Origin: Sialis fuliginosa
Taxonomy: Eukaryota; Arthropoda; Insecta; Megaloptera; Sialidae
Assembly (NCBI GenBank): GCA_961205875.1
Contig: OY540820.1
Location: 3,658,001-3,722,000 of the forward strand
Reading direction: 5' to 3'
DNA length: 64,000 nucleotides
In this document: positions 23,946-35,322 of the stretch, in pieces
Layout: each line of letters starts with the position of its first letter
Numbering within the stretch: the first letter of the stretch is position 1
The notes under the pieces: generated by a model
Told to the model about the DNA's origin: nothing
What the model saw: the letters and a program-made list of their open reading frames with translations, nothing else
Databases searched by the model: none
Position numbers and translations under genes: made by a program

Positions 23946-24330
23946 TCACTCGTAACACCATTAATTAAAAAAAGGGATACGATCATGAGAGAAGCTATAC
24001 CCCCCCCCCACGAAAGATTAACAGCAACATTGCGATTTTTCGCGACCGGAAGGAGTTATGAAGACCTGAAATATTCAACTATCCTTACAAGCCATGACTG
24101 ACATTTGCTTGTACAAACCTGCACGTCTTTGGTACACATGTACACACGTTTAATTTTGCTTGTTCAAGCTTGCATGATTCAAATTCAATCAGTCTTCAAG
24201 CGGCTTGTACAATTAAAATACATTCGCAAAATTATCCTACAGACGCTACAGACTGCTTGTACAAAAAGATGGATCGTGCATGCTTGTCAAGCTTACAGTT
24301 ACGTGTGTAGCCACCTTTTATAGTTTAATG
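23946..24330. other. Segment rich in CTTGTACAA words
   Basis: Repeated CTTGTAC / GTACAAG words occur at irregular spacing between 24100 and 24300. The plus-strand frames here have no recognisable domain. A poly-C run lies near 24000. Confidence 0.4.
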
Positions 24331-24713
24331 CAGCGATTTTCAACAAAATAGGGGGCGCGAGCATATCGAGAAAAAATTAGAAAAAAATATTATTAAAAAA
24401 TTTATTTAATTTACTAAAAAAATGGTATAGTACACTTATAAATAGGATTGTATCAGTACTGCACAATGTATTTAATAATTAACTTATTAATATTAAATTA
24501 AAAATAAGATTAATAGTGATTAGTGACTCCCTTGGGCCTGCCTTGCAGAACATAGTTTTTCGAAAGAAAATACAATTAAATTAAATAGAAACTTATACTT
24601 CATTTACAGCACGATTTCAGTGAAAATTATTTTATGAAGGAGGGGGGGGGGGGATTGATGAGAATTGTGATTGAAAATTGAGTCGCAAATACTAAAAGTT
24701 TGAGAAACGGAAA
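24331..24713. mobile_element. Degenerate hAT-like MITE
   Basis: The left end CAGCGATTTTCAACAAAATA with following GGGGGCGCGAG and the right end AAAAGTTTGAGAAACG resemble the CAGxGxTTCTCAAC class of hAT termini. The ends are imperfect and no flanking duplication is clear. A poly-G run lies near 24643-24653. Confidence 0.5.
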
Positions 24714-25334
24714 TGGAATAAATACTTATTATTTTTATTACTATGTATTATTTTTAACACTGAATTATTTTTTCTAGAGAAATTAAAAATAGCATCATTA
24801 ATCATGTGGCTCATTTAATTAATATTAATTAATGGTGACATTCCAATAAAAAATATACGAGCCCAAGGATAGAAGTTATTTTTTCGCAAATCATTCTTCG
24901 ATTCCATTTTTCATTTCGGTGGATACGATTTTTTCGTCCTGTTCTAATCTTATTACGAGTTTAAAAATAAATTTCGACAGGCGGCTTAAACATCGTGAAA
25001 TTTTCTTTTTTATATAAAAATAAGTTATGATTTTTGTTACACTTAAATGAATTTATAAAAAAATACGTTAAGAATAAATAACATTCAAATATTAATTGTA
25101 TTTAAATAAAAGATTGAATTTTTAATTTTTAGTATCGTGTATTTAGTTGTAAAAAAATCTATAATTATATTAATACTTTTAAAAAAGTTAAAGGGGTGTG
25201 CATTTTATGTATTTTGTTATTGACTTAAACTTATATTCAATATAAGTAGATACAGGAAGACCTATTTTAAGTGTCCACCCCTTTGAAATTTATATGGCAA
25301 GGTTCTATCGAAAAACATTTCAGGCGAACGAAAT
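24714..25334. other. No feature recognised
   Basis: This is A+T-rich sequence without frames or readable repeat ends. Confidence 0.5.
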
Positions 25335-25575
25335 GTGGAATTCCATATTTTTAATTCAGATTTTTGTACTATATAAATAAAATGAGTAAGATTTGCTTGA
25401 AATATTTTTTCCTAAAAATGCAACTTGGCACAGTAAATTCAGTTTTCGAAAAACTTCAATAATCTTACCTCGTGACACATTAATTTTGTGAATTGATAAA
25501 ACTGAATACCGCTCACAATAGTATTACCCGATATGCACTATGAATAGGTTGACGATCGGATTGTGCAGATTTTTT

Positions 25576-25591
25576 GGCCCTGAAAAGGGCC
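25576..25591 (-). promoter_or_regulatory. Orphan histone-type mRNA 3' stem-loop
   Basis: On the minus strand the sequence reads GGCCCTTTTCAGGGCC, a 6-bp stem with a four-base loop that matches the metazoan replication-dependent histone mRNA 3' stem-loop consensus. An A-rich stretch follows. No histone reading frame lies upstream on that strand; instead there is A+T-rich DNA and then a MITE. It may be a relic of a histone 3' end or a chance hairpin. Confidence 0.4.
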
Positions 25592-25675
25592 GACGAGTTT
25601 ATAAATGTCTGTTTATTTATTGTCTAAAAATAAAATAAATATACAAATACAAACTGTAGCTGGATTACTACTGAC

Positions 25676-26216
25676 AATAGGCATGATGCCTAATTTTTAA
25701 AAACTATTTTATGATGATCTTACGTGTCTCTTATTTCCAAAAAAAATGCTTATTCCTGCAGAAAATAAAGGTTTAATCACAAAAATTGACCATTTTAAAA
25801 CTAATTTTGAATTTGACGCCAAAACGCTCGCAGGTGTCATGGCGCATTTTTGACGTCACTCCTTGTCAACTATAATAAATCCTTGTTTCATCACTAATGT
25901 TTTTTGGTTTTACTTTTGGTAACACAAAACTAAGCAAATTGATAATTTAAAACCACAAAATAATTTATAAACAGTGCAGATATTAATGAAAAAAAATGAC
26001 ATTTACGTAGCCGTGACGTCATGCACTCTGACTGTTGTATTATCAAACATTGCGGATTGCTGTATTTTGCGTTTTTATTTTAACAAATATCATATTAATC
26101 TCGCTTTTAATATATAAATAAATACATTTTTTAGAATCTTTTTAACTTGTTTCATTATTTAAAATCATAATTTCAATGATACTTTGTTACTGGCATCATG
26201 CCTATTCTACTTATTA
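25676..26216. mobile_element. MITE family AATAGGCATGATGCC, copy 2
   Basis: The tips are AATAGGCATGATGCC and GGCATCATGCCTATT. The internal order matches 33989-34491 and is the inverse of 1846-2399. It has CTCGCAGGTGTCATGGCGCA and TGACGTCATGCACTCTGACT landmarks and no ORF. Confidence 0.82.
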
Positions 26217-26699
26217 CTTTCGAATTACAATAAAAAAAAATAATTATAATTAACATTAGAAATTTCAAAAAATTATATAATAAGAAAATAATAATCGTTT
26301 TTTTTCCAGAGAAAATTGATATAAAACCTCCTCGTAGTGCATGTTGGGTAATACTAATGTCGACAGTTTTCAGTTTTATCAATTCACAAAATTAATGTAT
26401 TGCGAGGTGAGGCTGTAGAGGTTTTTCAAAAACAGAATTTACTATGTTAGGTTACATTTTTAGGGAAAAATATTTCAAACAAAAATACTTATTTTTTCAT
26501 GTAATATACGAATCTGCATTAAAAATATGGAGTTCCTGTTTTCAGTTTTATCAATTCACAAAATTAAAGTACTGCGAGGTGAGGCTATTGAAGTTTTTCA
26601 AAAACTGAATTTACTATGTTAGGTTACATTTTTAGGGAAACATATTTATAGTTATTTTTTATGTTATACACGAATCTGCATTAAAAAGTTTTCATTTAA

Positions 26700-27139
26700 C
26701 CCATGAACGCCCGCCGTACACAATTGTGTACACTTCATTTTATAATTCGTGCTGCTTTCTATGGATATTAATTCACAATATTTCCTTTAAAATCAGATGC
26801 TAGTAGTGTAACAAACAAAATCTGTTAACGTTATTAGTTTCCTAAGTAGTTAAACGTGTTTTAATTGCTGCCAATTATTTGTATATGACTATTCTATACA
26901 AATAATAAAAAAATAATAAAATAATAAAATAAAACCTCTATAGGTACGGTACGTATGCTAATATATTTTATTCAACTGAAGCATGTGATTTCGAATTATT
27001 TATAATTTTTATTTATTTATTTTTTTTTCTAAATAAAAAAAAAATTGTTGTAATATTTAATTAAATATCTTGTATGTGTACTTAATTTCATTTAAAAAAA
27101 TCTTCTGCATATTTTTTATTTCTTTTGGGCGTTAATGGG
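26700..27139. mobile_element. piggyBac-like MITE, copy 2, intact TTAA flanks
   Basis: The termini CCCATGAACGCCC and GGGCGTTAATGGG are flanked by TTAA on both sides (26696-26699 and 27140-27143). This is the signature of piggyBac insertion. It is the inverse of 4207-4687 and has no ORF. Confidence 0.87.
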
Positions 27140-27143
27140 TTAA

Positions 27144-28540
27144 GAAAATTGAGTTGATCTTTAAATGACCTTGAAATTGCCACCTAATGAAAAATTAACC
27201 ACAGTATATCGATGTCCCCCTTCAAACCGTGCATCTGTAATGTTTTAGATACTTACGATGGATGTATATTACCTTCAATTACTCTTATATAAATCAATAC
27301 TAAATAAAAATGGCCAAATTTAAAAAAATAATGAAATGTATACATTAATCAACAATAAGAATAGAATAAGAATCTGGAAGTGAACAATTTTGTAAATTGG
27401 ATGATACAATAGAACTAGTAAATATTGATGTTTTTTCTTAGAACCAACATTAAATCTCTGATGAATGTCGATAAATAATTGAATGAACTTTGATAATAAC
27501 GAAAGTAAACAATGTTTATAACTGAAATCAACAAATTAAATAACACAGAGCTATTGTGTTTCAGATCTCTACGGAATATATTATATTAGATTTTCTCTTT
27601 TTATGTTGTTATATGTAACACAATAGGGAATAATTTCAATCAGTTGTTCAAATACGGTAAAAATTATTCGATATAATGTAATTTATGAAATGGTATTTAC
27701 CCAGGTCCTGAACTTCTGTAGTTGAATATTTTGCTGTGTACGACAGTTCAATTTTCACAAGACGATTAAATGAAAAGTTTACTTTTAGTTTGATAGAAAG
27801 CCGTCACGCAATATTGAGAATTTTGTATTTGCGTTTTACGACAGCATGTCAGGTTATGTTTTAGCCAGGTTGCGACGAAATTTTTGTACAACAGTTTAAT
27901 TCAATAGGACATTATTTTTACTTTGTGATGATACTAAGTTCATTCGTTTTTATGTGATGCTTTAGTTATAATATACCATTTCAAACTTCCATGTTTTTTG
28001 TCGTTATTACCTAGTTGAAAACCTAGATAATATTGATGTTTATTATTATTAAATTGGTGCCACTATTCGAAATAAATAATTAAACGATATACAGTGTTTT
28101 ACAAGAGTAGATTTGTGTATTTTAAACAATAAATAGAACACGTTATGAAAAGGTATAATTTGCTTTTTGATTTACTTTAATATCTATAACGTGAAATAAT
28201 GAACTTGTCAGCAGTCTATTAATTTTCTATACAAACTTTTATCCAATAAAAGCTCGTGTAATGAACATATATAAATATAAACTAAACATTTAAACAGCAC
28301 GAGCTGAAAATATCACAAATCAATATGGTGACATTTGCCAGAGACATATTTTCGTTTTGGATCATTTGCTCTTATGAGAGTTATAAATTTAGAATGTTTT
28401 CGATAAATAAATGTTTTTGTGTACTCATTTTCCAATTCTGCTATAGTAATATTACATTAAATTTTAAAGTGCTTCATGTTTTTTAATAAATATATTTTAT
28501 TTTCAATTTTTTTAGGTTAGTAACTCTATAAGTATCTATA
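27144..28540. other. No feature recognised
   Basis: About 1.4 kb of A+T-rich sequence. No long frame, splice-like structure or paired termini could be supported. Confidence 0.5.
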
Positions 28541-28548
28541 ATATGATA

Positions 28549-28712
28549 CAGTGGAGTAGTAACGGGAGGGGTTTTGGGGATGAATCCCCCCCCGGAAATA
28601 TTCAGTGTTCTAAAAAAACGTATGTTTTGAGAAAACATTAGTTCAAAACACCTTGAAAAAATTTAACTCATATGTATTATCCCCCCCGAAAATTTTTCAT
28701 ACTACGCCGTTG
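28549..28712. mobile_element. Small hAT-like MITE, 164 bp
   Basis: The tips CAGTGGAGTAGTAACGGG and TACTACGCCGTTG are of the CAGTGGCGTAG hAT type. The flanks ATATGATA (28541-28548) and ATACGAAA (28713-28720) agree at 6 of 8 positions. GGGGATGAATCCCCCC and a poly-C run lie inside the ends. Confidence 0.65.
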
Positions 28713-28720
28713 ATACGAAA

Positions 28721-30410
28721 GGTAGTTCAGTTACAATGTATATAAATTAGATTTAAGTTATAATTGAATATTTATGTCGTCACATCTGGTTCACATGGTA
28801 GGGCTCAAAGAACTAGATATGTTGTGAGACCACTTCCACGAGCAAATCAATTGAAAGAAGAAAATACAATGTACATTGTTTGTAAATAATAATAAATTAG
28901 AATCAATTCTGTTTTATTTCTACTAATTTCGCGAAGTTCACTTTTAATTAGAAATATCTATGTAAACGATATTTTCAGATCTTGAAGTATTTAAATATAG
29001 TACAATAAACTATACTATAATGCATTTCATAACTTATTTAAATTATTTATTACACATAAAACTATGGTGCAAAATAATTTTTGATTTAATATGCAGTTAA
29101 AAATATATTGCAAAACGTATTTTGTTGACAATATGAACACATCAGCTATGAAGAACAGACCACATAACAGTATCTTCCGCACGAAAGAGCACATTTATTC
29201 CTCATTTTGTTATCTTTACAAAACTTTTACACTTCGATACAAAATCGAGACGGTTTTTACAGATGTATTGTTTAAGAAAAAAATCGTCTTCGTCGAGCGA
29301 TTCCATTTGAGGAATCCGGTTTTTTATGTACAAAATTATTGTTGAAAGATTTACCCATTATGTCATAAAAACGAATGCACGCTGAATAATATTATGGGTT
29401 TTTATAGTTTTATATAAATAACTTTATGTAGTTTTAATGATACGAAAGTTATAGCGAATAAAATATCTCACGTGACTGTACTTAAATGTCAAATGACGAA
29501 AGTTTCAATTTTAGATACATTTAAAAAGGAATTTTATTGTTTCAGTACACATAAAAGAACATATCAAACATAACAATTTCTTTATGTTTGTTTACAAAAA
29601 TACCACTAACATAAAGCTTCATAATTTTAATTATAACATTAAATATTTAAGACTTTCTTGGTGATTACCACAGAGTAATGTGATTACCAAAAAACATTCT
29701 AACATAAAATACATTTTCGAGAAATATTGAAAAGATAATCAAAAGAGAAACTCGAAATATACCTATATACTTTTATTTTTAATAACTTTTAAAATATAAA
29801 TGGATTTCACGATCAAAATAAAATAATTTTAAATATAAATTATATTTACTTGGATTGTCATAATAACAGTATCGTATTATAATTTTAATATTAAACATTT
29901 CACTGAAATTCAACTCCTGGAAATTTAAGCCAATTTATACAATATAAATATTTATTAATAGATCGAACGATTCCTCACCATTTCTTTTGATTCATCAGTT
30001 TCTTATTTTGCACGGTTTTAAACATTATTATATTTGTTTTGAATATAAAACAAACCCTGGAATTGGGGTTTGGCATTGTTTCATTTATCAACAATAATGA
30101 AACAATAATTATATTGTAGGTAAATGAAAAACATGTCTCATATTTATATATGGTTGCAAGTTTGGAAATCTAGTTTTCAATATTTTCAGTATTTCGGTTC
30201 GCAAAATTATCAGAATTCATTTTTTATGTAAAATTTAAAAAAAATCAATTATTATAATAGTTTTATATGCTTTTTGTAGAAATAAGGTATTGTACGTAAA
30301 AAATACTGAAAATATCGTAAAATACATATAGTAAATTACAGTGTAATGATTGTTGGCGAAAAAAGCCTATAAAAATGTTTAATGGTGTTATTTACAACAT
30401 TTTTTAAGTT
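28721..30410. other. No feature recognised
   Basis: About 1.7 kb of A+T-rich DNA. An 84-codon plus-strand frame (29091-29345) has no motif I recognise. No repeat ends are visible. Confidence 0.45.
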
Positions 30411-30422
30411 ATATTATTTCAT

Positions 30423-30652
30423 TACTGGAAAAACGGAGAAACTGTGGTTTCTTAGTCACTTAAAGTAAAAATATACACCTTAACCACAATAAAACTATGT
30501 CACTCGACACGTGTTTCGACTCCACAAGAAGTCCTCAGGAGCTTAACAGTTCCAGACTGTTAGGCTCCTGATGAGGACTTCTTGTGAAGTCGAAACACGT
30601 GTCGAGTGACATTGTTTTATTGTGGTTCAGGTGTATATTTTTAGTTTAAGTG
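30423..30652 (+). mobile_element. Snap-back retroposon with hammerhead-like core and 12-bp TSD
   Basis: ATATTATTTCAT occurs exactly on both sides (30411-30422 and 30653-30664). The insert is largely palindromic: ACACGTGTTTCGACTCCACA in the left arm is the near-complement of the right arm, and the shared tail TATACACC...CCACAATAAAAC closes both. The apex is near 30552. About 25 bases at the left edge are outside the palindrome. The design parallels the unrelated-sequence snap-back at 21826-22035. Confidence 0.78.
30563..30610 (+). ncRNA. Hammerhead-like ribozyme motif 1
   Basis: The parts in order are stem I CTC (30565-30567), core CTGATGA (30568-30574), one unpaired G, stem II GACTTC / GAAGTC around loop TTGT (30576-30591), GAAA (30592-30595), a minimal palindromic stem III in ACACGTGT, and cleavage-site C at 30603 preceded by GT. 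GAG follows (30604-30606) and pairs with CTC. All invariant core bases are present. The minus-strand arm has lost three core bases and looks inactive. Confidence 0.65.
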
Positions 30653-30664
30653 ATATTATTTCAT

Positions 30665-31472
30665 ACCAAACATATTTTTTCGACTATACTAATCCAATCT
30701 AACAAAAGTTTTAATAGTAATTTTATTTGTTACGAAGGTGTCGAGAGTTCAAAAAGAATTTAATACATGAGGAACGAAATTTTGCACATTGAGGTTTCAT
30801 TGAGACCTACATTTTTGGATATGGTCTGCCCAACGGGAAATTAGTATTTTTTTAACTTCAATAAACCTCAGAACTTAAAATTTTTAACCAGTGTAATATA
30901 CCTACATTCGATAAAAATATAAACAAAATTAAAATATTTTAAATTTACAAAAAAATATGACGTTCAAATTCTGAATAAACGCAGAATATATATTTTTTAA
31001 ATAACGTACAAATTCAAAACCTCTCTCATTACATTCCTTTGCGAACTGTTTTGTTTATATCTGGGTGATGTATATCTAGTTTTTTACTTGGAATGTGAAA
31101 AACAAAACCATAAAATATACTTAGAGGAAAAGTGAAAAATTTCAAAAGTATGGCATATGTTATTTTTGACTGCGGGACCACTAAAGCTTCTTTATGTATT
31201 GAGTTTTCGAATGTAACACCTGGAGAGCTGACACTTCATCTAAATAATATGGAAATATGTCATCCTATTCAAGGTCATGCCCTTTTTGCGTACGTTTCAA
31301 CGATACATATATTTTCAGATGTCAGTTTTTATCAATATAAAATGCTTTTATGTGTACTACATATGTACATAGGGAATAATAGGGATATTAAAATTATTGA
31401 CATAATTTTATTTATCCTGTGGTATAAAACCTTTAAATTCACTTATTTTATCATTTGCTAGAAATATCATAT
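30665..31472. other. Unassigned, with a 109-codon frame
   Basis: The frame at 31132-31461 is one of the longest in the window outside repeats, and its first half has a fairly balanced amino-acid composition. No domain is recognised, and its second half becomes A/T-driven. I do not call it a gene. Confidence 0.3.
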
Positions 31473-31790
31473 ATATGGTACTAGCACCAGTCTTAAAATT
31501 AAATGTATTAAATTAAAAATATTTTTTGATATTTGATTTTTGATTACTTTGATATTTGATTACTGCCATTACTAGATATTAATCTATATACATTTAACTG
31601 TCTTCAATCGTGATTTGATGATAATTGATAATTTTATTTAAAAACAGTGGACAGATAATTATCGCGGTTCAGCAGACTATCAAGAAAAATGTATTTTCGT
31701 GTGTAAATGCTTTACATTGTTTTAAATTTTATGACTCTTTATTTTATAACGTTTGTGTATTAGTGTAATAGTACATATTATAATCTGGAC
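31473..31790. mobile_element. CACCAGT-family MITE, partial copy
   Basis: It starts GGTACTAGCACCAGTCTTA and follows the family interior through the ATTAATCTATATACATTTAA block. It ends in diverged sequence before the right terminus. An internal ATTTGATTTTTGATTACTT duplication is present. Confidence 0.65.
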
Positions 31791-33988
31791 TGCCATTTAT
31801 AAGGAAACTTTCACAGCTTTAAACCCCTTTTCAAACTTTTTGATGCTGCGATATTCGAGTTTAAATGAAAAAAATATCAAAAAGTTTTAAACGACCATAA
31901 AGGGCCTAATTTCGGCCATACAGAAAAGAAATAAAAGAAAATTTAAACCTAAGCAATCACCTATTGTCTGATAGCATTTAAAAATTAACTGAACCCTTCA
32001 AATACGAAAAACAAAAAAATGTTCGAGTTTAAATAATCCTGTAACAATGACCCTAAAAATATATTCAGAAATTAAGTTCTATGAAGGAACATAAAAACTA
32101 AACATATGTAGGTATAACCTTCAATGTGAACCGTAACTCTTATAGCACTTTTTTTTTTCGAAAAACAACTTTAGAAAAAAATTGCAAGAAAAATTTTTTT
32201 GTTTTTTGTAAAAGAATGTTTTGTATGGATCTATCAATATTTTGAGATCAAGTTTATTTTTAATCGTGTACTTTCTTCATTCAAACGCGAATATCTCAGC
32301 ACCAAAAAATGCTATAATCATTTTTTTAAATTTAATCCAAAAATTACAACATGAATATTTTGAACCAAAGGAAAAATCAATAAAAAAATGTTGTTTTGAT
32401 TTATTTTTTTGCACTTGTGAACACTACTGAACAATGAGACTAGTTAACACAAACCACACAAACATTAGAATAATTGTAATTTAGAACCAATTTTATTTTT
32501 GGAACCAATATAAAAGTAACAGTTGAAATATTATCGAAAAGGTGGCATTGTTGATTTTAATTTTGTCTTTCTACCAATTTTGCCGTCGCTTAAATTTGCC
32601 GCTCCGGGCAGTTGCACTGATAGCGCCCCCCCCCTAGATCAGACCCTGTCTTCATAAAGGGCGTATACATAACGTTTAATCGACATAATATACGAAAGCC
32701 ACAAACTATACGCCGTATTTATTTTTATATACAAATGGAATTTTTATTATTTTCTAATATAGGTATAATTTTTTGTTATTTTCAGTCTACGACAGTTCGT
32801 CAAAAATTTTTTAAGATGTCCATATGCAATTAAGAACATTTAATTTTAAATATTATATTAGATATACCCAAAATGTATCACAAAAATCTTTTTGTCAATA
32901 TGTATAGTAGCATGATTTACTCATAATATAATTGATGGCATACCGAATATTTATAATAAAAAATATGTGCAATAATTATCAAACGCACATTCCATTTTTA
33001 TGTTGATAGCAATATTGGTATTAAATTTTTTATATAAAATCTCCCTAAATTTGACCCTCTGGTCTGAATGTATTTGTCACTCCTATTTCATGTAGCTCTC
33101 ATTAACGCGTACATTGTGCATGTGAATATATTTAATATTCGCATTGTTTAAAATATTATCCCCATCGTACTTTTAAATAATTCATACTGTGTAAATATAT
33201 ATATGGTAATGAAACACATCCGAAAGCTAATTAATAAGTTTCGTAGGTAATTTACGTATATATTTCATATTTTTGTTAAAATGTCAGCATGATGAAGCTA
33301 TTTTTGAATTATGCTAATATTGATATTTGGGGGAAATAATAATGAAAGTATTAATTCAATTAAAAAGTTAATGTATAGGGTAGCAGTCAATATTATATCA
33401 ACTTATTTTAGTATCTTATAGATAGAAAAATATCTACCATGGGAACCACGCAAATTTCTTTTACGTAATACTGAAAATGACAGTGTACTTATTTCTAATT
33501 TTATTAAAAAATATTTCTGACAAACTAATAAAAGATAGAATAAAATTAATTGGACATAATTTATAGATAATAATATTCTCTACAATCTACAACATGTATA
33601 AAATGATTTTTTTTAAATGTATCTAAGTAATCACTAAAACGGATGTTTGTTCTTGTCAATTTTTGAATTTTCGAAATTTTTTTTAAATCAAGAAAAAATG
33701 TTTTAGATAAAAATGTCGAGTATATTATTGTCTATAATTTATGTCCCATTCATTTTTTCCGTCATTTATTATTTAGCCAAAAATATATTTTTTACATAAT
33801 TAATTGGAATCACTCACACTGTTCACTCTCAGTATTACGTATAAGAAAGTTCCAAGGTAACTAAGCGAAATACGTACACTGTTCAATCTTTGCAATACGT
33901 ATAATAAAGTCTATTTTTATCGATCCTCATAAAATGTTAAAAAATGTTTACATAAATAAACATTATATTTTCTATTTTTAGGTTGTAT
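31791..33988. other. Mostly unassigned A+T-rich DNA; one hAT-type end
   Basis: About 2.2 kb without supported genes. Near 32622-32648, GCGCCCCCCCCCTAGATCAG followed by ACCCTG resembles a hAT 3' end, but no left partner is visible. The remainder shows no repeats with readable ends. Confidence 0.4.
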
Positions 33989-34491
33989 AATAGGCATGAT
34001 GCCTAATTTTAAAAAACTCTATTTCCAAAAACATACTTTTTTCTGCAGAAAATAAGGGTTTAATCACAAAAATTGACCCTTTTAAAACTAATTCTGAATT
34101 TGACGCCAAAACACTCGCAGGTGTCATGGTGCATTTTTGACGTCACGCCTATGTAAACATTCCTTGTCAACTATAATAAATCCTTGTTCCATCGCTAATG
34201 TTTCTCGGTTTTACTTTTAGTAATACAAAACTGAGCAAATTGATAATATCAAACCACAAAATAATTTATAAACAGTGCAGATATTATAGTTATTATTATT
34301 AAAGTCATCCACTCTGACTGGTGTTTTTCTAACATGGCGGATTGCTGTATTTTGTGTTTTTATTTTAACAAAAATCATATTAATCTCGCTTTCAATATAA
34401 AAATAAATACATTTTTTAGAATCTTTTAAACCTATTTCATTATTTAAAATCATAATTTCAGTGATACTTTGTTACTGGCATCATGCCTATT
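33989..34491. mobile_element. MITE family AATAGGCATGATGCC, copy 3
   Basis: The termini are AATAGGCATGATGCC and GGCATCATGCCTATT. It is collinear with the copy at 25676-26216, minus about 40 bp near its left end. The minus-strand 78-codon frame here is repeat-derived. Confidence 0.82.
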
Positions 34492-34625
34492 ATATTGATG
34501 TGATGATATTTTTTATGAAGATATCTATATTAAAATTGAATTTTAAACAAATAAATATATGTACGAGTATGTATAAATATAAGAAATTTTAAGGGTGAGC
34601 GTTAAAATGATATTTTTCCGCAGTA

Positions 34626-34643
34626 GAGTTTGAGAAACACTGT
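34626..34643. mobile_element. hAT-type terminal fragment
   Basis: GAGTTTGAGAAACACTG matches the common CAGTGTTTCTCAAAC class of hAT termini in reverse. No left terminus is seen. It abuts the CpG-rich island on its right. Confidence 0.4.
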
Positions 34644-34644
34644 T

Positions 34645-35170
34645 CTCTATAAAGTTAGGTTGATTACAAATCTGCTCCGTATTTTGTAAAAACTGTCGTC
34701 AGTGTCAATCGGTATTATATGAAGCTGATCGGGAAACACTTTAGTGGAGTGAAAATAATAGTTGTCACGTCCGTAGGTCCGGAGAACATTGAGTCTCTCC
34801 AATACAGTGTAGAAGTATCGTATAATGGCTTCCACTCGAGGGAGTACATTTCTTCTTGATTCCGTTATCTTGTGAGCGCCGTTCACAGTTCGATACAGTC
34901 GAACGGCGATGCTAGCAAGGCATGGCGCGTTGTCCCTCTTGCTACGTTGACATTTCCCCGTGAAATATTAAACGAGTGGCGTTTGAAAGTGTCAAAGAAG
35001 CGGCGTCGCGTCAAAAGTTTGATAAAAAAGCATGAAATTGAATTCCTGCATAACGCGCTCGCCCTCCGGCCAAAGAAATTCATTTTGATCGGCTGATAAA
35101 ACTTCCGGACGGACCGTTCTGCGTGCCGGCGTGATTCCTGTATTTCACTCATACTTGTGTATATTGTATA
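34645..35170. other. CpG-rich island of uncertain identity
   Basis: This stretch is clearly richer in G+C and CG dinucleotides than its surroundings. Open frames run on the minus strand at 34883-35179 and 34647-34886 in different phases, and on the plus strand at 34872-35096. No domain is recognised in any. An 8-bp hairpin CGCCGTTC / GAACGGCG lies near 34877-34908. AATAAA follows at about 35192 on the plus strand. It could be a 5' exon or promoter, a 3' exon, or a transposon remnant. Confidence 0.35.
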
Positions 35171-35322
35171 CGTATACATATATCATATCAAAATAAAGTG
35201 TCTATTCTTTATCTAAGAATGTGTATGTAATATGTATTGATATATTAGATGAATTTTTCTTGAAAAAATGAAATGTTGGTGTATTGTTTTTACAGAAAAA
35301 TATGATAAAATCATCAAAATAT

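Larger units (their letters stand above)
25335..26690. repeat. Inverted-repeat arms with a tandem duplication and a nested MITE
   Basis: A segment at about 25335-25545 is repeated in inverse at about 26335-26539, then again directly at about 26540-26690. Shared blocks are TTTTATCAATTCACAAAATT, GCGAGGTGAGGCT and TTACTATGTTAGGTTACATT. The MITE at 25676-26216 lies between the arms. The structure could be a foldback element with a duplicated right arm. Confidence 0.65.

Noticed and set aside
31132..31461. 109-codon frame considered as a gene
   Set aside because: The first half has balanced composition but there is no motif, no splice context and an A/T-driven second half. It is kept only as an unassigned segment.
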